DNA of 64,000 nucleotides from Pigmentiphaga kullae (GTDB lineage: Bacteria; Pseudomonadota; Gammaproteobacteria; Burkholderiales; Burkholderiaceae_B), in contig NZ_SGXC01000001.1 of NCBI RefSeq assembly GCF_004216695.1, forward strand, positions 2,294,001 through 2,358,000, in the 5' to 3' direction. Both the position numbers and the translations under genes were made by a program. Positions 38,158 through 47,261 of the stretch are shown one piece after another. Position 1 is the stretch's first letter. Every line of letters begins with the position of its first letter. Below the pieces are notes generated by a model, which saw only the letters and a list, made by a program, of their open reading frames with translations, ran no database searches and was not told where the DNA came from.

Positions 38158-39678
38158 TCATGCCCGGGCTCCCCGCGCGGCAGGCTCGATGCCGGAGAGT
38201 TGCCGGGCGAGCTGCTCGCCGCTGTCGTCGGCCAGCGCGGCCTCGCGCAGGCTGGCCACGGTGCGCGCGGCATCGCCGCGGCCGCGCAGGGCGGGCAGCA
38301 TGGCAATGATCTTGCGGTAGCTGCCCAGGCCGCGCGCGTGGGTGTCGCCGTAGCCCTTGATCAGCCGCGGGCATTCGGCGATTTCGCAGGCCAGGTCGTA
38401 GTCCTCGGACGCGTGCCGCGCGACGAGGTCCAGCCAGTCCCGCATGCCGGCGGTCTCCCGCTCCTGCCGCAGCGACCGTGGCCGCAGCCGCTTGAAAGAC
38501 GCGACGCCGTACAGCAGCAGGAAGCCACGCAGGCTCGACGTGCGCACGATGCGGCCGCGGCGGGTAGCGCGAGCCAGCAGCGGGCCGGCCCAGCGCGAGT
38601 CCAGCAGCCATCGCCCCAGGCCGGCCGGCAGCATGTCGGCGATTTCCTCCGGACGGGGGTGGAAGAATTCGTTGATGCGCAGCATCTGTCCGGCACGGGC
38701 GCCGTGCTGCTGCCGGACACGGTCGAAACGGGTCGCGCGGATCTTCAGTTCGGCGACGCGCACCGTGTCCTCGTAGGTCATCCACAGGGCGAGATAGCGC
38801 GCGGTCTCGCGCAGCAGGCGGGCGGCCGGGTCGACGTTCCGGACGGCGTCCACGAGGGGCCGCAGCCGGTCGAGGTACAGGGCGGCGTAGGCCGGGTCCT
38901 GGTAGTCGGCGGTGCGGACGATGCCCGCCCGCAGGATCTCCTTGAGCCGGGCGGGAAACTCCCGGTCGATGCGGGCGTCCAGCGGCGCGAGCCGGGCGTC
39001 GATGGCGGCGCCGGTCGTCTGTGGCGCCGAGGTGGGCGCGGGGGCGTCGGCATGGGCGCGGAAGCCCGCGTCGAAGGCCAGGAGGCTGGCGGCCACGCCT
39101 ATCCCGCCGCGCTCGATGGCGGCCTCGAAGTCTTGCCGGTCCCAGGGCAGCGCGCCGGTGGCGGCCAGCGCGCCGAACAGGGTCGCGCTGATCACGCTGC
39201 CGCTGCGTTCGGCCAGGGCCGAATAGTCGCGGCAGACGAATTCGAGGGCGGCCGCGCGTCCCGCCTCGTACAGCGATGCATAGTCCTTGCGCCCGTCGCC
39301 CATGGCCATCTTCTCGGGCAGGGCGTAGACGCGGTTCGACGAGGCGATCAGCACCGTCCGGTCCGGGGTCACGAGCCCGCGCTGCACTGCCCGGGCCGCC
39401 TCCATCAGCTCGGAGGCGATCACCACGTCCACGTCGCCCGGGACGGGCATCAGGCCGAGCACGGGCGTGCGTGTCCGGTCGCGGGGGCCGGGCAGGACCT
39501 CCACGTAGTAGATCGTGGCGCCGGTGCGCTGCGCGACGCCGGGCACGGATGTGGACTGGGCGTGGAAGCCCGCGTGTTCGGCCGTGGCCACGATCCAGTC
39601 GGCCAGCACCCCGCCGCCTTCCCCGCCCATGGCGAGGATGGCGATCTTGATGGGGCGCGGGGTTGCCTCAAGCGGCAT
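38158..39678 (-). CDS. Indolepyruvate:ferredoxin oxidoreductase beta subunit, extended
   Basis: 506 residues. The N-terminal part (AILAMGGEGGGVLADWIV, about residues 10-200) is the 2-oxoacid oxidoreductase gamma-type domain; the C-terminal 300 residues are the DUF6537-like extension found in betaproteobacterial versions, making it much longer than archaeal IorB (about 200 residues). With the alpha subunit it would oxidatively decarboxylate aryl pyruvates to aryl-acetyl-CoA, with electrons passing to ferredoxin. The ATG at 39678 overlaps the alpha stop by 11 bases. Confidence 0.85.
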   Translation of the reverse strand: MPLEATPRPIKIAILAMGGEGGGVLADWIVATAEHAGFHAQSTSVPGVAQRTGATIYYVEVLPGPRDRTRTPVLGLMPVPGDVDVVIASELMEAARAVQRGLVTPDRTVLIASSNRVYALPEKMAMGDGRKDYASLYEAGRAAALEFVCRDYSALAERSGSVISATLFGALAATGALPWDRQDFEAAIERGGIGVAASLLAFDAGFRAHADAPAPTSAPQTTGAAIDARLAPLDARIDREFPARLKEILRAGIVRTADYQDPAYAALYLDRLRPLVDAVRNVDPAARLLRETARYLALWMTYEDTVRVAELKIRATRFDRVRQQHGARAGQMLRINEFFHPRPEEIADMLPAGLGRWLLDSRWAGPLLARATRRGRIVRTSSLRGFLLLYGVASFKRLRPRSLRQERETAGMRDWLDLVARHASEDYDLACEIAECPRLIKGYGDTHARGLGSYRKIIAMLPALRGRGDAARTVASLREAALADDSGEQLARQLSGIEPAARGARA

Positions 39679-41854
39679 GGCGGTACTCCTGCTTGGCAAG
39701 GCGGCGCTGCAGGAAGCCGATGATCTTTCCGGCCAGGCGCGCGCCCAGGGTTTCGAGGCGGGTGGGGTTGGTCACCACGTCGGCCCGGTAGAACGACGGG
39801 CACAACACGGCGGCGTGCGAGACCTCGCCGCACAGGCCGCAGCCCACGCAGCTGGGCAGCACGGTGGCGACCGGGTCGCGGCGCAGCGGGTCGGGGTTGT
39901 CCTTGATCGACAGCGAGGGGCAGCCGGACAGGCGGATGCACGAGTGGTCGCCGGTGCAGGTGTCGTGGTCGACGCCGAACTGTTCCTTGACGACCCGCCG
40001 GCCTTCCCTGGCCATCTGGCGTTGTCGGGGCTTGATCCGCCGCTGTTTGTTCAGCATGCATTCGGACTGGGCGATCACGACCTTGGGACCGGGTTCGTCG
40101 GACGTCAGCGCCTCGTCCAGGACCGACTGCATCTGCTGGAGGTCGTAGGTATGGGTGACGGTGCGGACCCAATCGACGCCCACGCCCCGCACCGCGGCCT
40201 CGATGCCGTGGCGGGTGGAGCGGGTGGGCGTGTCGGCCGAGGACGAGAGGATGTCCTGGCCGCCGGTCGCCGCCGAGTAGCCGTTGTCGACGATGATCGT
40301 GACGTTGTTGCTGCGGTTGAAGACGGCGTTGCCGATGCCGGAGGTCAGGCCGTTGTGCCAGAAGCCGCCGTCGCCCATGATGCTGACGGTGCGCCGGTCG
40401 GTCTCGCCGGTGTTCAGGGCCGCCGCGCCGGCGGCGCCCAGCCCGTAGCCCATCGAGGTCGCGCCGATGTCGAACGGGGCAAGCGCGGCGAACTGGTGGC
40501 AGCCGATGTCGGCGCTGACGTAGTGCTTGCCGATGCGGCGCTCCACCATCTTCATCGCGGTGAAGATGGGGCGTTCCGGACAGCCGGTGCAGAAGGAGGG
40601 CGGCCGCGGCAGCACCTCGTCCACCTTCTCCAATGCGACGCCGGGCATGGACGGCACGATGGGCGGGATCCTGGGCTCCAGCATCCGGGCCACGCCCTCG
40701 GGCAGCGGCCGCCGCCCGGCCAGCTCGGGAGCGTGGCGTTCGAGGAAGCGGCGCAGTCCCTTCATCACGACCCGGGGCGTGTATTCCCCGGCGCGCGGCA
40801 GGATGTCCTTGCCGTGCAGCACGGTCGCGACGCCGGCGCGGCGCAGGATGGTATGCAGCGCCTGTTCGATGAACTCGGGCTGCCCTTCCTCCAGCATCAG
40901 CACCGCATCCTTGCCCTGGCAGAAGTCCAGCACCTCGTCTTCCACGACGGGATAGACGACGTTCAAGACATAGATGGGTATGGCGGTGTCGCCGTAGATG
41001 TTGGCCAGCCCCATCAGCTCCAATACCCGCATCAGGGTGTTGTACAGGCCGCCCTGGACGATGATGCCCACATGGCGGGCCTCGCCGTCGAAGCATTCGT
41101 TCAGGCCGTGCGCGCGCACGAAATCCTCGGCCGCTTTCCAGCGCCGGGTGATCTTCTCGTGTTCGTGCACGAAGGTGGCGGGGGCCAGGGCCATCCGTTC
41201 CACGTCGCGCCGCGGCTGCTCGACGGCGTCCTTCAGCGAGAACGCGGGGCGCTTGTTGTCGGTGGTGGCGAAGCGGCCGTGGGCGTGACAGGCGCGGATG
41301 CGCAGCGTCAGCATCACGGGCGTGTTGCTGGCCTCGGACAGTTCGAAGCTCTGCTGCACGGCGCGCACCAGCGAAGGCAGGTTGGGGCGGGGGTCCAGCA
41401 GCCACATCTGCGACTTCATCGCGAAGGCGTGGGAACGTTCCTGGATGATGCTGGACCCTTCCCCGTAGTCCTCGCCCAGGATGATGAGCGCGCCGCCGGT
41501 CACGCCGCCCGAGGCGAGGTTGGACAGCGCGTCCGAGGCCACGTTGGTGCCGACGGTGGACTTGAAGGTGATGGCGCCGCGCAGCGGGTAGTGGACCGAG
41601 GCCCCCAGCATGGCGGCCGCCGTCGCCTCGCTGGCGCTGCTTTCGAAGTGCACGCCCAGCTCGTCCAGGATTTCGCTGGCATCGGCCAGGACGTCCATGA
41701 GATGGGAGACGGGCGAGCCCTGGTAGCCGCCGACGTACGAGACGCCGGACTGCAGCAGGGCCTTGGTCACGGCCAGGATGCCTTCGCCTTCGAACTCCTG
41801 GCCTGCGCCCAGGCGCAGCTTCGTGACTTCCTGCTTGAATGATCGCTCTGCCAT
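39668..41854 (-). CDS. Indolepyruvate:ferredoxin oxidoreductase alpha subunit
   Basis: 728 residues. It fuses the thiamine-diphosphate enzyme domains with a C-terminal ferredoxin domain. The TPP motif GDGGFWHNGLTSGIGNAVF lies near residue 493, and iron-sulfur cysteines occur near 632-645 (CTGDHSCIRLSGC) and 665-681 (CVGCGLCGEVSH then C). It would work on indolepyruvate or other aromatic 2-oxoacids, with CoA as acceptor. The beta gene overlaps it by 11 bases. TRAP transporter genes lie upstream in the same orientation, so a shared unit is probable. Confidence 0.9.
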   Translation of the reverse strand: MAERSFKQEVTKLRLGAGQEFEGEGILAVTKALLQSGVSYVGGYQGSPVSHLMDVLADASEILDELGVHFESSASEATAAAMLGASVHYPLRGAITFKSTVGTNVASDALSNLASGGVTGGALIILGEDYGEGSSIIQERSHAFAMKSQMWLLDPRPNLPSLVRAVQQSFELSEASNTPVMLTLRIRACHAHGRFATTDNKRPAFSLKDAVEQPRRDVERMALAPATFVHEHEKITRRWKAAEDFVRAHGLNECFDGEARHVGIIVQGGLYNTLMRVLELMGLANIYGDTAIPIYVLNVVYPVVEDEVLDFCQGKDAVLMLEEGQPEFIEQALHTILRRAGVATVLHGKDILPRAGEYTPRVVMKGLRRFLERHAPELAGRRPLPEGVARMLEPRIPPIVPSMPGVALEKVDEVLPRPPSFCTGCPERPIFTAMKMVERRIGKHYVSADIGCHQFAALAPFDIGATSMGYGLGAAGAAALNTGETDRRTVSIMGDGGFWHNGLTSGIGNAVFNRSNNVTIIVDNGYSAATGGQDILSSSADTPTRSTRHGIEAAVRGVGVDWVRTVTHTYDLQQMQSVLDEALTSDEPGPKVVIAQSECMLNKQRRIKPRQRQMAREGRRVVKEQFGVDHDTCTGDHSCIRLSGCPSLSIKDNPDPLRRDPVATVLPSCVGCGLCGEVSHAAVLCPSFYRADVVTNPTRLETLGARLAGKIIGFLQRRLAKQEYRHAA

Positions 41855-41963
41855 AAGCGTTCCGGAAAAAAGATGAAAGGGACCCCGGCGGCCGTCGACG
41901 GACGGCCACCATGGGGGAAGAAGGAGCGGGGGACGCGCGCGGTGCGCGGGAAATGTCTCTTCC

Positions 41964-43274
41964 CTAGAACCTCGTGGGCAGCCAGGTGGCGATCGCGGGC
42001 CAGAAGAAGATCGCCACCAGCAGCAGCATCGTCATCGCCACGTAGGGCGTGACCGCCTTGAAGATGTCGGTCATCCGGACTTCGGCCGGCGCCACGCCGC
42101 GCATCGTCATCAGCAGCATGCCGTGCGGGGGCAGCAGGAGGCCCAGCTGCATGCAGATCAGGTACATGATGCCGAACCACACCGTATCGATGCCCAGCTG
42201 GTTGACGATGGGCATGAACACCGGCAGCGTGATCATCATCATGGAGATCTGCTCCACGAACAGACCCAGGAAGATCAACAGCGCCAGCATGCCCGCGACG
42301 ATGGCCAGCGGGGACAGCCCCGTGCCCGTCACCGTCTGCACCAGCCCGTTGGTCGCGCCCGAGAAGCTCAGTATCTGAGAGAAGGTGGTGGCGCCCAGAA
42401 TGATGAACAGGATCATGGCCGAGATCACCAGCGTGCCCTTGAGCGCGGCGAACAGCCGGGCCGGCGTCAGCGCCCGGTAGCAGGCGGTGACCAGGATGGT
42501 CGCCATCGAGCCCAGCGCGGCCGACTCCGTGGGCGTCGCCCAGCCGGCGATCATCGAGCCGACCACCACGCCGAAGATCGTTGCCAGCGGCAGCACGTAG
42601 ACCAGGAAGGGCCGCACGCGCTCCCAGCCCCGGTGTTCGTCCAGCGGGCCGTTGGGCGCGATGGCGGGCCGCAGGCTGGCGCGGACCACGATGTAGGCGA
42701 TGAACGACAGGCTCAGGATGAAGCCGGGCGTCACGCCCCCCACCAGCAGCTTGGAGATCGAGATGCCGGACAGCGAACCCAGCAGCACGGTGATGGCCGA
42801 GGGCGGGATCAGCATGTCGACCGCGCCGATGGCCATGATGGGGCCGCAGGCCATGGTCGGGTGATAGCCGCGCTGGAGCATGAGCGGCAGCATCAGGCTG
42901 CCCAGCATGGCCGTGGTGGCGATGGTGGAGCCCGAGATGGCCGAGAAAATGGTTCCGGCCACGACCGCGACCACGGCCAGACGCGCCGGCATGCGGCGGA
43001 TCAGGCGTTCGATGCCGTCGATCACCTTGAGCGCGACGCCGGTATGGAACAGGACCTCGCCCATCAGGACGAACAGCGGAATGGGCGTGAGCGAGAAGCT
43101 GGTAATGGAGGCCGAGCCGTTGCGCACCAACTGGCCCAGGCCGGGCTCGCCGCCCAGGAACAGCAGCGCCCCGGCCAGGTTGACGACCAGGAAGGAGAAG
43201 GCCACGGGCAGGCCCAGGAACAGCAGGGCGGTGGAGCCGCCGAACAGCAGCAGCGAGGCTTGTTGCCAGGTCAT
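41964..43274 (-). CDS. TRAP transporter large permease (DctM family)
   Basis: Membrane subunit of 436 residues with about 12 helices. The DctM hallmarks are LTPIPLFVLMGEVLFHTG and ISGSTIATTAMLGSLMLP. It is the channel-forming partner of the small DctQ subunit and the DctP receptor encoded upstream. It begins 9 bases after the DctQ stop and ends 109 bases before the oxidoreductase alpha start. The substrate is unknown but an aromatic 2-oxoacid is a reasonable guess from context. Confidence 0.93.
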   Translation of the reverse strand: MTWQQASLLLFGGSTALLFLGLPVAFSFLVVNLAGALLFLGGEPGLGQLVRNGSASITSFSLTPIPLFVLMGEVLFHTGVALKVIDGIERLIRRMPARLAVVAVVAGTIFSAISGSTIATTAMLGSLMLPLMLQRGYHPTMACGPIMAIGAVDMLIPPSAITVLLGSLSGISISKLLVGGVTPGFILSLSFIAYIVVRASLRPAIAPNGPLDEHRGWERVRPFLVYVLPLATIFGVVVGSMIAGWATPTESAALGSMATILVTACYRALTPARLFAALKGTLVISAMILFIILGATTFSQILSFSGATNGLVQTVTGTGLSPLAIVAGMLALLIFLGLFVEQISMMMITLPVFMPIVNQLGIDTVWFGIMYLICMQLGLLLPPHGMLLMTMRGVAPAEVRMTDIFKAVTPYVAMTMLLLVAIFFWPAIATWLPTRF

Positions 43275-43283
43275 GGGCGCCTC

Positions 43284-43799
43284 CTAGCTGGCCGACACGG
43301 CGTCGTGCCGCGGCCGGTGTTCGGCCTTGCGCAGCCGGTCCATGCGGAACAGGAACTCGACCGACAACAGGGAGAAACTCAGCACCCAGGGGGCCGTCGC
43401 CCACCATTCCGGCGTCACCAGGGTCTTGGTGATCATGCCTCCGCCCAGGTAGCTTTCATGCGTGACCAGCCAGCCGTGGTAGGCCAGGGCGACGCTGCAG
43501 GCGAAGCCGAGCAGGTCGGCCGCCCATTCGCAGGCCCAGCCGGCGCGCGCCGGCAAGGCCTGCAGCAGGATGTCGACGCGGATGTGCTGGCCCTGGCGCA
43601 GCAGCCAGGGCGCGGCCAGCATGGTCATGGCGGACAGCATCGTCTCCGAGATCTCGTTGCTCCAGGACAGGTCGGCCAGGCCGGTGTTGCGGGTGAACAC
43701 GTCGGCGCAGATCATGACGGTCATCGCCAGCAGGATCAGGCAGGCCAGCGAGAAGCAGAGATAGAGCAACTGCCCGTAGGCGCGTGAAATCGTCTGCAT
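43284..43799 (-). CDS. TRAP transporter small permease (DctQ family)
   Basis: 171 residues with four transmembrane segments; the first carries AMTVMICADVFTRNTGLADLSWSNEISE and the middle loop QGQHIRVDILLQALP, both typical of DctQ. It starts 6 bases after the DctP stop and ends 9 bases before DctM. Confidence 0.92.
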   Translation of the reverse strand: MQTISRAYGQLLYLCFSLACLILLAMTVMICADVFTRNTGLADLSWSNEISETMLSAMTMLAAPWLLRQGQHIRVDILLQALPARAGWACEWAADLLGFACSVALAYHGWLVTHESYLGGGMITKTLVTPEWWATAPWVLSFSLLSVEFLFRMDRLRKAEHRPRHDAVSAS

Positions 43800-43805
43800 G
43801 GCGGA

Positions 43806-44810
43806 TCAGGGGCGCGAGAACAGCGACTTCAGCCTGGCCGCGTGCGTGGGGCTGACCTCGGCCATGCGTTTCCAGGCGGCATCGTGGGCGGCATCCAGCA
43901 GCTTGCGGCTGTCTTCCGGCGACAGGGCGATGGTCTTGACCCCCGCCTCGGCCTGCCGCTTGCTCTCGGCCGCGACCTCGTCCTTGTAGGTGGCGTTCTG
44001 CTCCTCGGCCCAGGCGAACTGCTTCTGGAGGAAATCGCGCTGGGCCTGCGTCAGGTTCTTCCAGGACGACAGGTTCATCAGGATGCCGTTCTCCGAGCCG
44101 TAGAAGCCGGGGTCCACGCGGTACTTGGTCTTTTCCTGCCAGCCCAGGTCGAAGATGCCGGCGATGGGCCAGCCGTAGCCGTCCACCACGCCGCGTTCCA
44201 GGGCGGTGTAGAGTTCGCCCGGCGCGGTCTGCACCACGGTGCTGCCCAGGCTCAGGAACAGGTCCCGGTAGACCGGCGTGATGCGCATTTTCTGGCCCTT
44301 GAGGTCGCCGGTGAAGCCCTTGTTGGTGTAGATGTGATAGGGCACGCCGTCGCTGAGCCGGGCGAGGTAGGCCAGGCCCTTGGGCGCCAGCAGCGTGTTC
44401 ATGTAGTCGATGGCGCCGTTCGCGCGCAGTTCCCGGGTCGTCAGGTCGGTGTAGGACATGGCGATGGCCTCGGGCACGATGTTGGTGTAGAAGACGCCCG
44501 TCACGTTGGCCAGATCGACCACCTTGTTGCGCACGGCGTTGCCCACCTCGAACGGCGGGATGGCCTTGGGGCCGCCGATGTAGTTGATCTGCACCAGGCC
44601 CTTGCCCTCCTGGTTGACCTTCTCCACGAAGCGCTCGAAGTGGCGGGAGAAGAAGGTCTTCTCGTCGAAGGAACTGACGGCGCGCAGGGTGACCTGCTGG
44701 GCCTGGCCCAGGGCCGGCGCGGCCAGACAGGCGAGCGCGGCGGCCGCGAGGAGGGCGCGGCGCTTTCCTTGCGGGGAACGGGGACCGGGGTTGACGAGGG
44801 ACCTGAGCAT
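43806..44810 (-). CDS. TRAP transporter substrate-binding protein (DctP family)
   Basis: 334 residues with a Sec signal (cleavage after LGQAQ region) and the DctP-type binding fold: VDGYGWPIAGIFDLGWQEKTKY is the family's specificity region. It opens the TRAP operon and is divergent from a LysR gene. The ATG at 44810 is preceded by GGAGAC. An upstream in-frame start has no resemblance to a signal peptide. Confidence 0.92.
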   Translation of the reverse strand: MLRSLVNPGPRSPQGKRRALLAAAALACLAAPALGQAQQVTLRAVSSFDEKTFFSRHFERFVEKVNQEGKGLVQINYIGGPKAIPPFEVGNAVRNKVVDLANVTGVFYTNIVPEAIAMSYTDLTTRELRANGAIDYMNTLLAPKGLAYLARLSDGVPYHIYTNKGFTGDLKGQKMRITPVYRDLFLSLGSTVVQTAPGELYTALERGVVDGYGWPIAGIFDLGWQEKTKYRVDPGFYGSENGILMNLSSWKNLTQAQRDFLQKQFAWAEEQNATYKDEVAAESKRQAEAGVKTIALSPEDSRKLLDAAHDAAWKRMAEVSPTHAARLKSLFSRP

Positions 44811-44950
44811 GTTGTCTCCATTGCCGGCTTCTTTCGCGGAGCGCGGGCCCGCGAGGGCGGCGGTACGGGGTTGGATGGATGGGATGGCGAGGCGGACCGA
44901 GGTTAGAGGGCGGCCGCGAGACCCGTCAACGCGATTTCCTGCGGCATGCG

Positions 44951-44965
44951 ATGAATTCTTTTCAT
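44951..44965. promoter_or_regulatory. LysR-type box between the DctP and LysR genes
   Basis: ATGAA (44951-44955) and TTCAT (44961-44965) form an exact inverted repeat with 5 bases between, and T44952 and A44964 are spaced T-N11-A, the LysR consensus. Wider flanking GCATG/CATGC extend the symmetry. It lies in the 245-base divergent gap. Confidence 0.65.
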
Positions 44966-45055
44966 GCACGCCGCTGGTGCGCCCGCATGGCGCGATCGAT
45001 GCCAAAATGCCGGTGCGCGCCATGCGCATTCCCGGACGACTTTCGCGATACCGCC

Positions 45056-46000
45056 ATGGAATTGAAGCAACTCAGAGCGCTGCAGGCCATCGCCGACACC
45101 GGCAGTTTCGGCGAGGCGGCGGCCCAGCTCGGCCTGACCCAGTCGGCGCTCAGCCACCAGGTGCGCCATCTCGAGGCCGAACTGGACGAAACCCTGCTGA
45201 TCCGGGCCCGGCCCAAGGTCTATCCTTCCCCGGCGGGGCTGGCGGTGCTGGCCTCGGCGCAGAAGATACGCGCCGAGATCATGGCGCTGGAAGCGCGCTT
45301 CGCGCGCTCCAAGACCGGACCGGTCACGGGGACGCTGCGCATCGCGGCCACCACGCTGTCCATCGTCTACGTGCTGGGCGACCTGTGCGAAGCCTTCATC
45401 GAGAAGTATCCGGGCATCGAACTGATCTTCACCGCCACCGAAAGCGCCGAGGCCGCCGTCAGGCGGGTGCAGGTCGGGACGGCCGACGTGGCGTTCGGTC
45501 CGCTGGCCGAAGGCAGCAGCCAGATGGTTCGGGTGGCGCTGGGCAGCACCGAGCACGCGTTCATCGTCCGCAGCGGCCATCCGCTGGCCAAGCGGGGAAC
45601 CGTCTCGCTGGACCAGCTGCGGGAGTTTCCGTTCGTCCTGTTCCAGCCGGGCAGCGGTACGCGGGCCATCACCGATGAACTGTTCCTGCCGGACGGCGGC
45701 TATCCGTCCATCCTGACCGAGTCCAACGACGCGCAGTTCATCAAGCGCATCGTCTCGATCAGTTCCGGCGTCGCGCTCATGCCGGTCTACGCGCTGGCCG
45801 ACGAGGTGGCCAGCCGCCGGCTGAGCCTGCTGCGCTGCGCGGGCCGGCCCATCCTGGTCGATATCGGCATCGTCCACAAGAAGAACGTGCTGATGAATTC
45901 GATCGAGCTGTTCAAGTCATTGTGCCTGGACCAGCGCGGACCGTCGCCCATCGGCATCACCATCGAGAACGCGCGCAGCCTGCCGTTCGCCAGGTACTGA
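45056..46000 (+). CDS. LysR-family regulator of the 2-oxoacid unit
   Basis: 314 residues. HTH: ELKQLRALQAIADTGSFG then AAAQLGLTQSALSHQVRHLE; the effector domain covers about 90-300. It is divergent from the TRAP operon and a LysR-type box sits in the gap, so it probably controls uptake and oxidation of the aromatic 2-oxoacid. The ATG at 45056 is inferred from the usual distance to the helix-turn-helix. Confidence 0.92.
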   Translation: MELKQLRALQAIADTGSFGEAAAQLGLTQSALSHQVRHLEAELDETLLIRARPKVYPSPAGLAVLASAQKIRAEIMALEARFARSKTGPVTGTLRIAATTLSIVYVLGDLCEAFIEKYPGIELIFTATESAEAAVRRVQVGTADVAFGPLAEGSSQMVRVALGSTEHAFIVRSGHPLAKRGTVSLDQLREFPFVLFQPGSGTRAITDELFLPDGGYPSILTESNDAQFIKRIVSISSGVALMPVYALADEVASRRLSLLRCAGRPILVDIGIVHKKNVLMNSIELFKSLCLDQRGPSPIGITIENARSLPFARY

Positions 46001-46022
46001 GCCGGGAGGCGCGCGCGCCCGC

Positions 46023-46841
46023 TCAGGCCAGCGGCCCCACGCGCAGGCCTTCCTCGTCCAGCCAGCGCGAGAAGGCCGGGCCGGCCAGCACCCGGTATTC
46101 CGCCACGCGCTGCCCGCCGGGAGGATCGTCGGGCACCGGGGCGACGGCCGGATGGCACATCAGCACGTCCCGGTCGCCCGCGTGCCGCAGCCAGTTGCGC
46201 ACCAGTGCGGCATAGTGCTGTTCTCCGCCCTGGAAACCGTACACGCCCAGCAGGCGGGCATTGGTCCGCATGCCATGGCCGTGCGCCAGGCGGGCCAGCC
46301 CGGCGGCGCCCAGCGCGGCGATCACGTGCGCCTTCAGGCGCGGCGGGTGCGGCATGCCGGGCAGGGACGCGGCGCGCGTGGCGCGCAGCCACGGCGGGGC
46401 GTCGCCATAACGCCGCGCCAGCAGCGCGACCAGGCGGGCGCGGATGTGGGGCAACTGGTGCACGTGCTGGTGGCCGTCGACGTAGTCGGGCGGGCGGCCG
46501 AAGGCCCGTTCGAAGGCGTCGAACTGCCGGGCGAGCCTTGCGTCGATCCAGCCACCGTCGAGCAGGCCCGCATAGGCGCGGGCAATCAGCGCGGACAGGG
46601 ACAGCCGCTCGGCGGGCGTGTCAGGAAAGGCCGTGAAGTCCACATGCAGGCCGGTCTCGATGCCCGAGCCGGCCAGCAGCCCGGCATGGGCGCCGAAGCT
46701 GGGGCCCAGCGTCATGCAGCTGGCGGCGCTGACGCGCCCGTGCGCGGCCAGGGCCAGGATGGCCAGGTCGACCGATGCGTCCATGCCGAAGTCGTCCGCA
46801 CACACGACGATCCGCCTGCCGGATAATGGCGTTCCGTTCAT
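46023..46841 (-). CDS. ChbG/HpnK-family polysaccharide deacetylase
   Basis: 272 residues with the metal-binding DDFG motif (CADDFGMDASVD), GLHVDF and DGHQHVHQLPHIRARL. Such enzymes remove N-acetyl groups from sugars; in the Bordetella lipid A glucosamine pathway a homologue (one of LgmC/LgmD) converts carrier-bound GlcNAc to glucosamine. Its start is only 24 bases from the divergent GtrA-like gene. It is convergent with the LysR regulator. I leave the symbol empty because which lgm letter it holds is unsure. Confidence 0.88.
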   Translation of the reverse strand: MNGTPLSGRRIVVCADDFGMDASVDLAILALAAHGRVSAASCMTLGPSFGAHAGLLAGSGIETGLHVDFTAFPDTPAERLSLSALIARAYAGLLDGGWIDARLARQFDAFERAFGRPPDYVDGHQHVHQLPHIRARLVALLARRYGDAPPWLRATRAASLPGMPHPPRLKAHVIAALGAAGLARLAHGHGMRTNARLLGVYGFQGGEQHYAALVRNWLRHAGDRDVLMCHPAVAPVPDDPPGGQRVAEYRVLAGPAFSRWLDEEGLRVGPLA

Positions 46842-46865
46842 CACGTATCCGTTGGATGGCTCTTC

Positions 46866-47261
46866 ATGCGCCTGCTTGCCGGACAGATCCTCCGCTTCGT
46901 CGCCGTCGGCTGCCTGGCCGCCGCGACCCACTGGGTCGTGGCCGTGGCCTGCGTCGAAATGCTGGGCCTCGCGCCTCTGCGGGCCAACGTGGTGGGCTGG
47001 CTGGCCGCTTTCTGCGTGTCGTTCGCGGGCCATCTGCTGTTCACATTCCGGCATCCGCTGCATGCGTGGCAGCACGCCGCGGCGAGATTCTTTCTCGTAT
47101 CCGCGGGCGGCTTCGCAGTCAACGAAATGGCCTATGCCTGGCTGCTCCATGTGTCCTCGGTGCGGTATGACGTCTTGCTGGCAGCGGTGTTGGCGGGGAT
47201 TGCCGTGGGTACCTTCATTGCAAGCCGGCTATGGGCGTTTCGCCGCACGCCTGGCGCATGA
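46866..47261 (+). CDS. GtrA-family flippase-like membrane protein
   Basis: 131 residues with four transmembrane helices and the family features AGQILRFVAVGCLAAATHW and FAGHLLFTFRHP. GtrA proteins move undecaprenyl-linked sugars across the inner membrane, which fits flipping of the sugar made by the neighbouring transferase and deacetylase. Its end overlaps the convergent ArnT-like gene by 47 bases. Confidence 0.88.
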   Translation: MRLLAGQILRFVAVGCLAAATHWVVAVACVEMLGLAPLRANVVGWLAAFCVSFAGHLLFTFRHPLHAWQHAAARFFLVSAGGFAVNEMAYAWLLHVSSVRYDVLLAAVLAGIAVGTFIASRLWAFRRTPGA

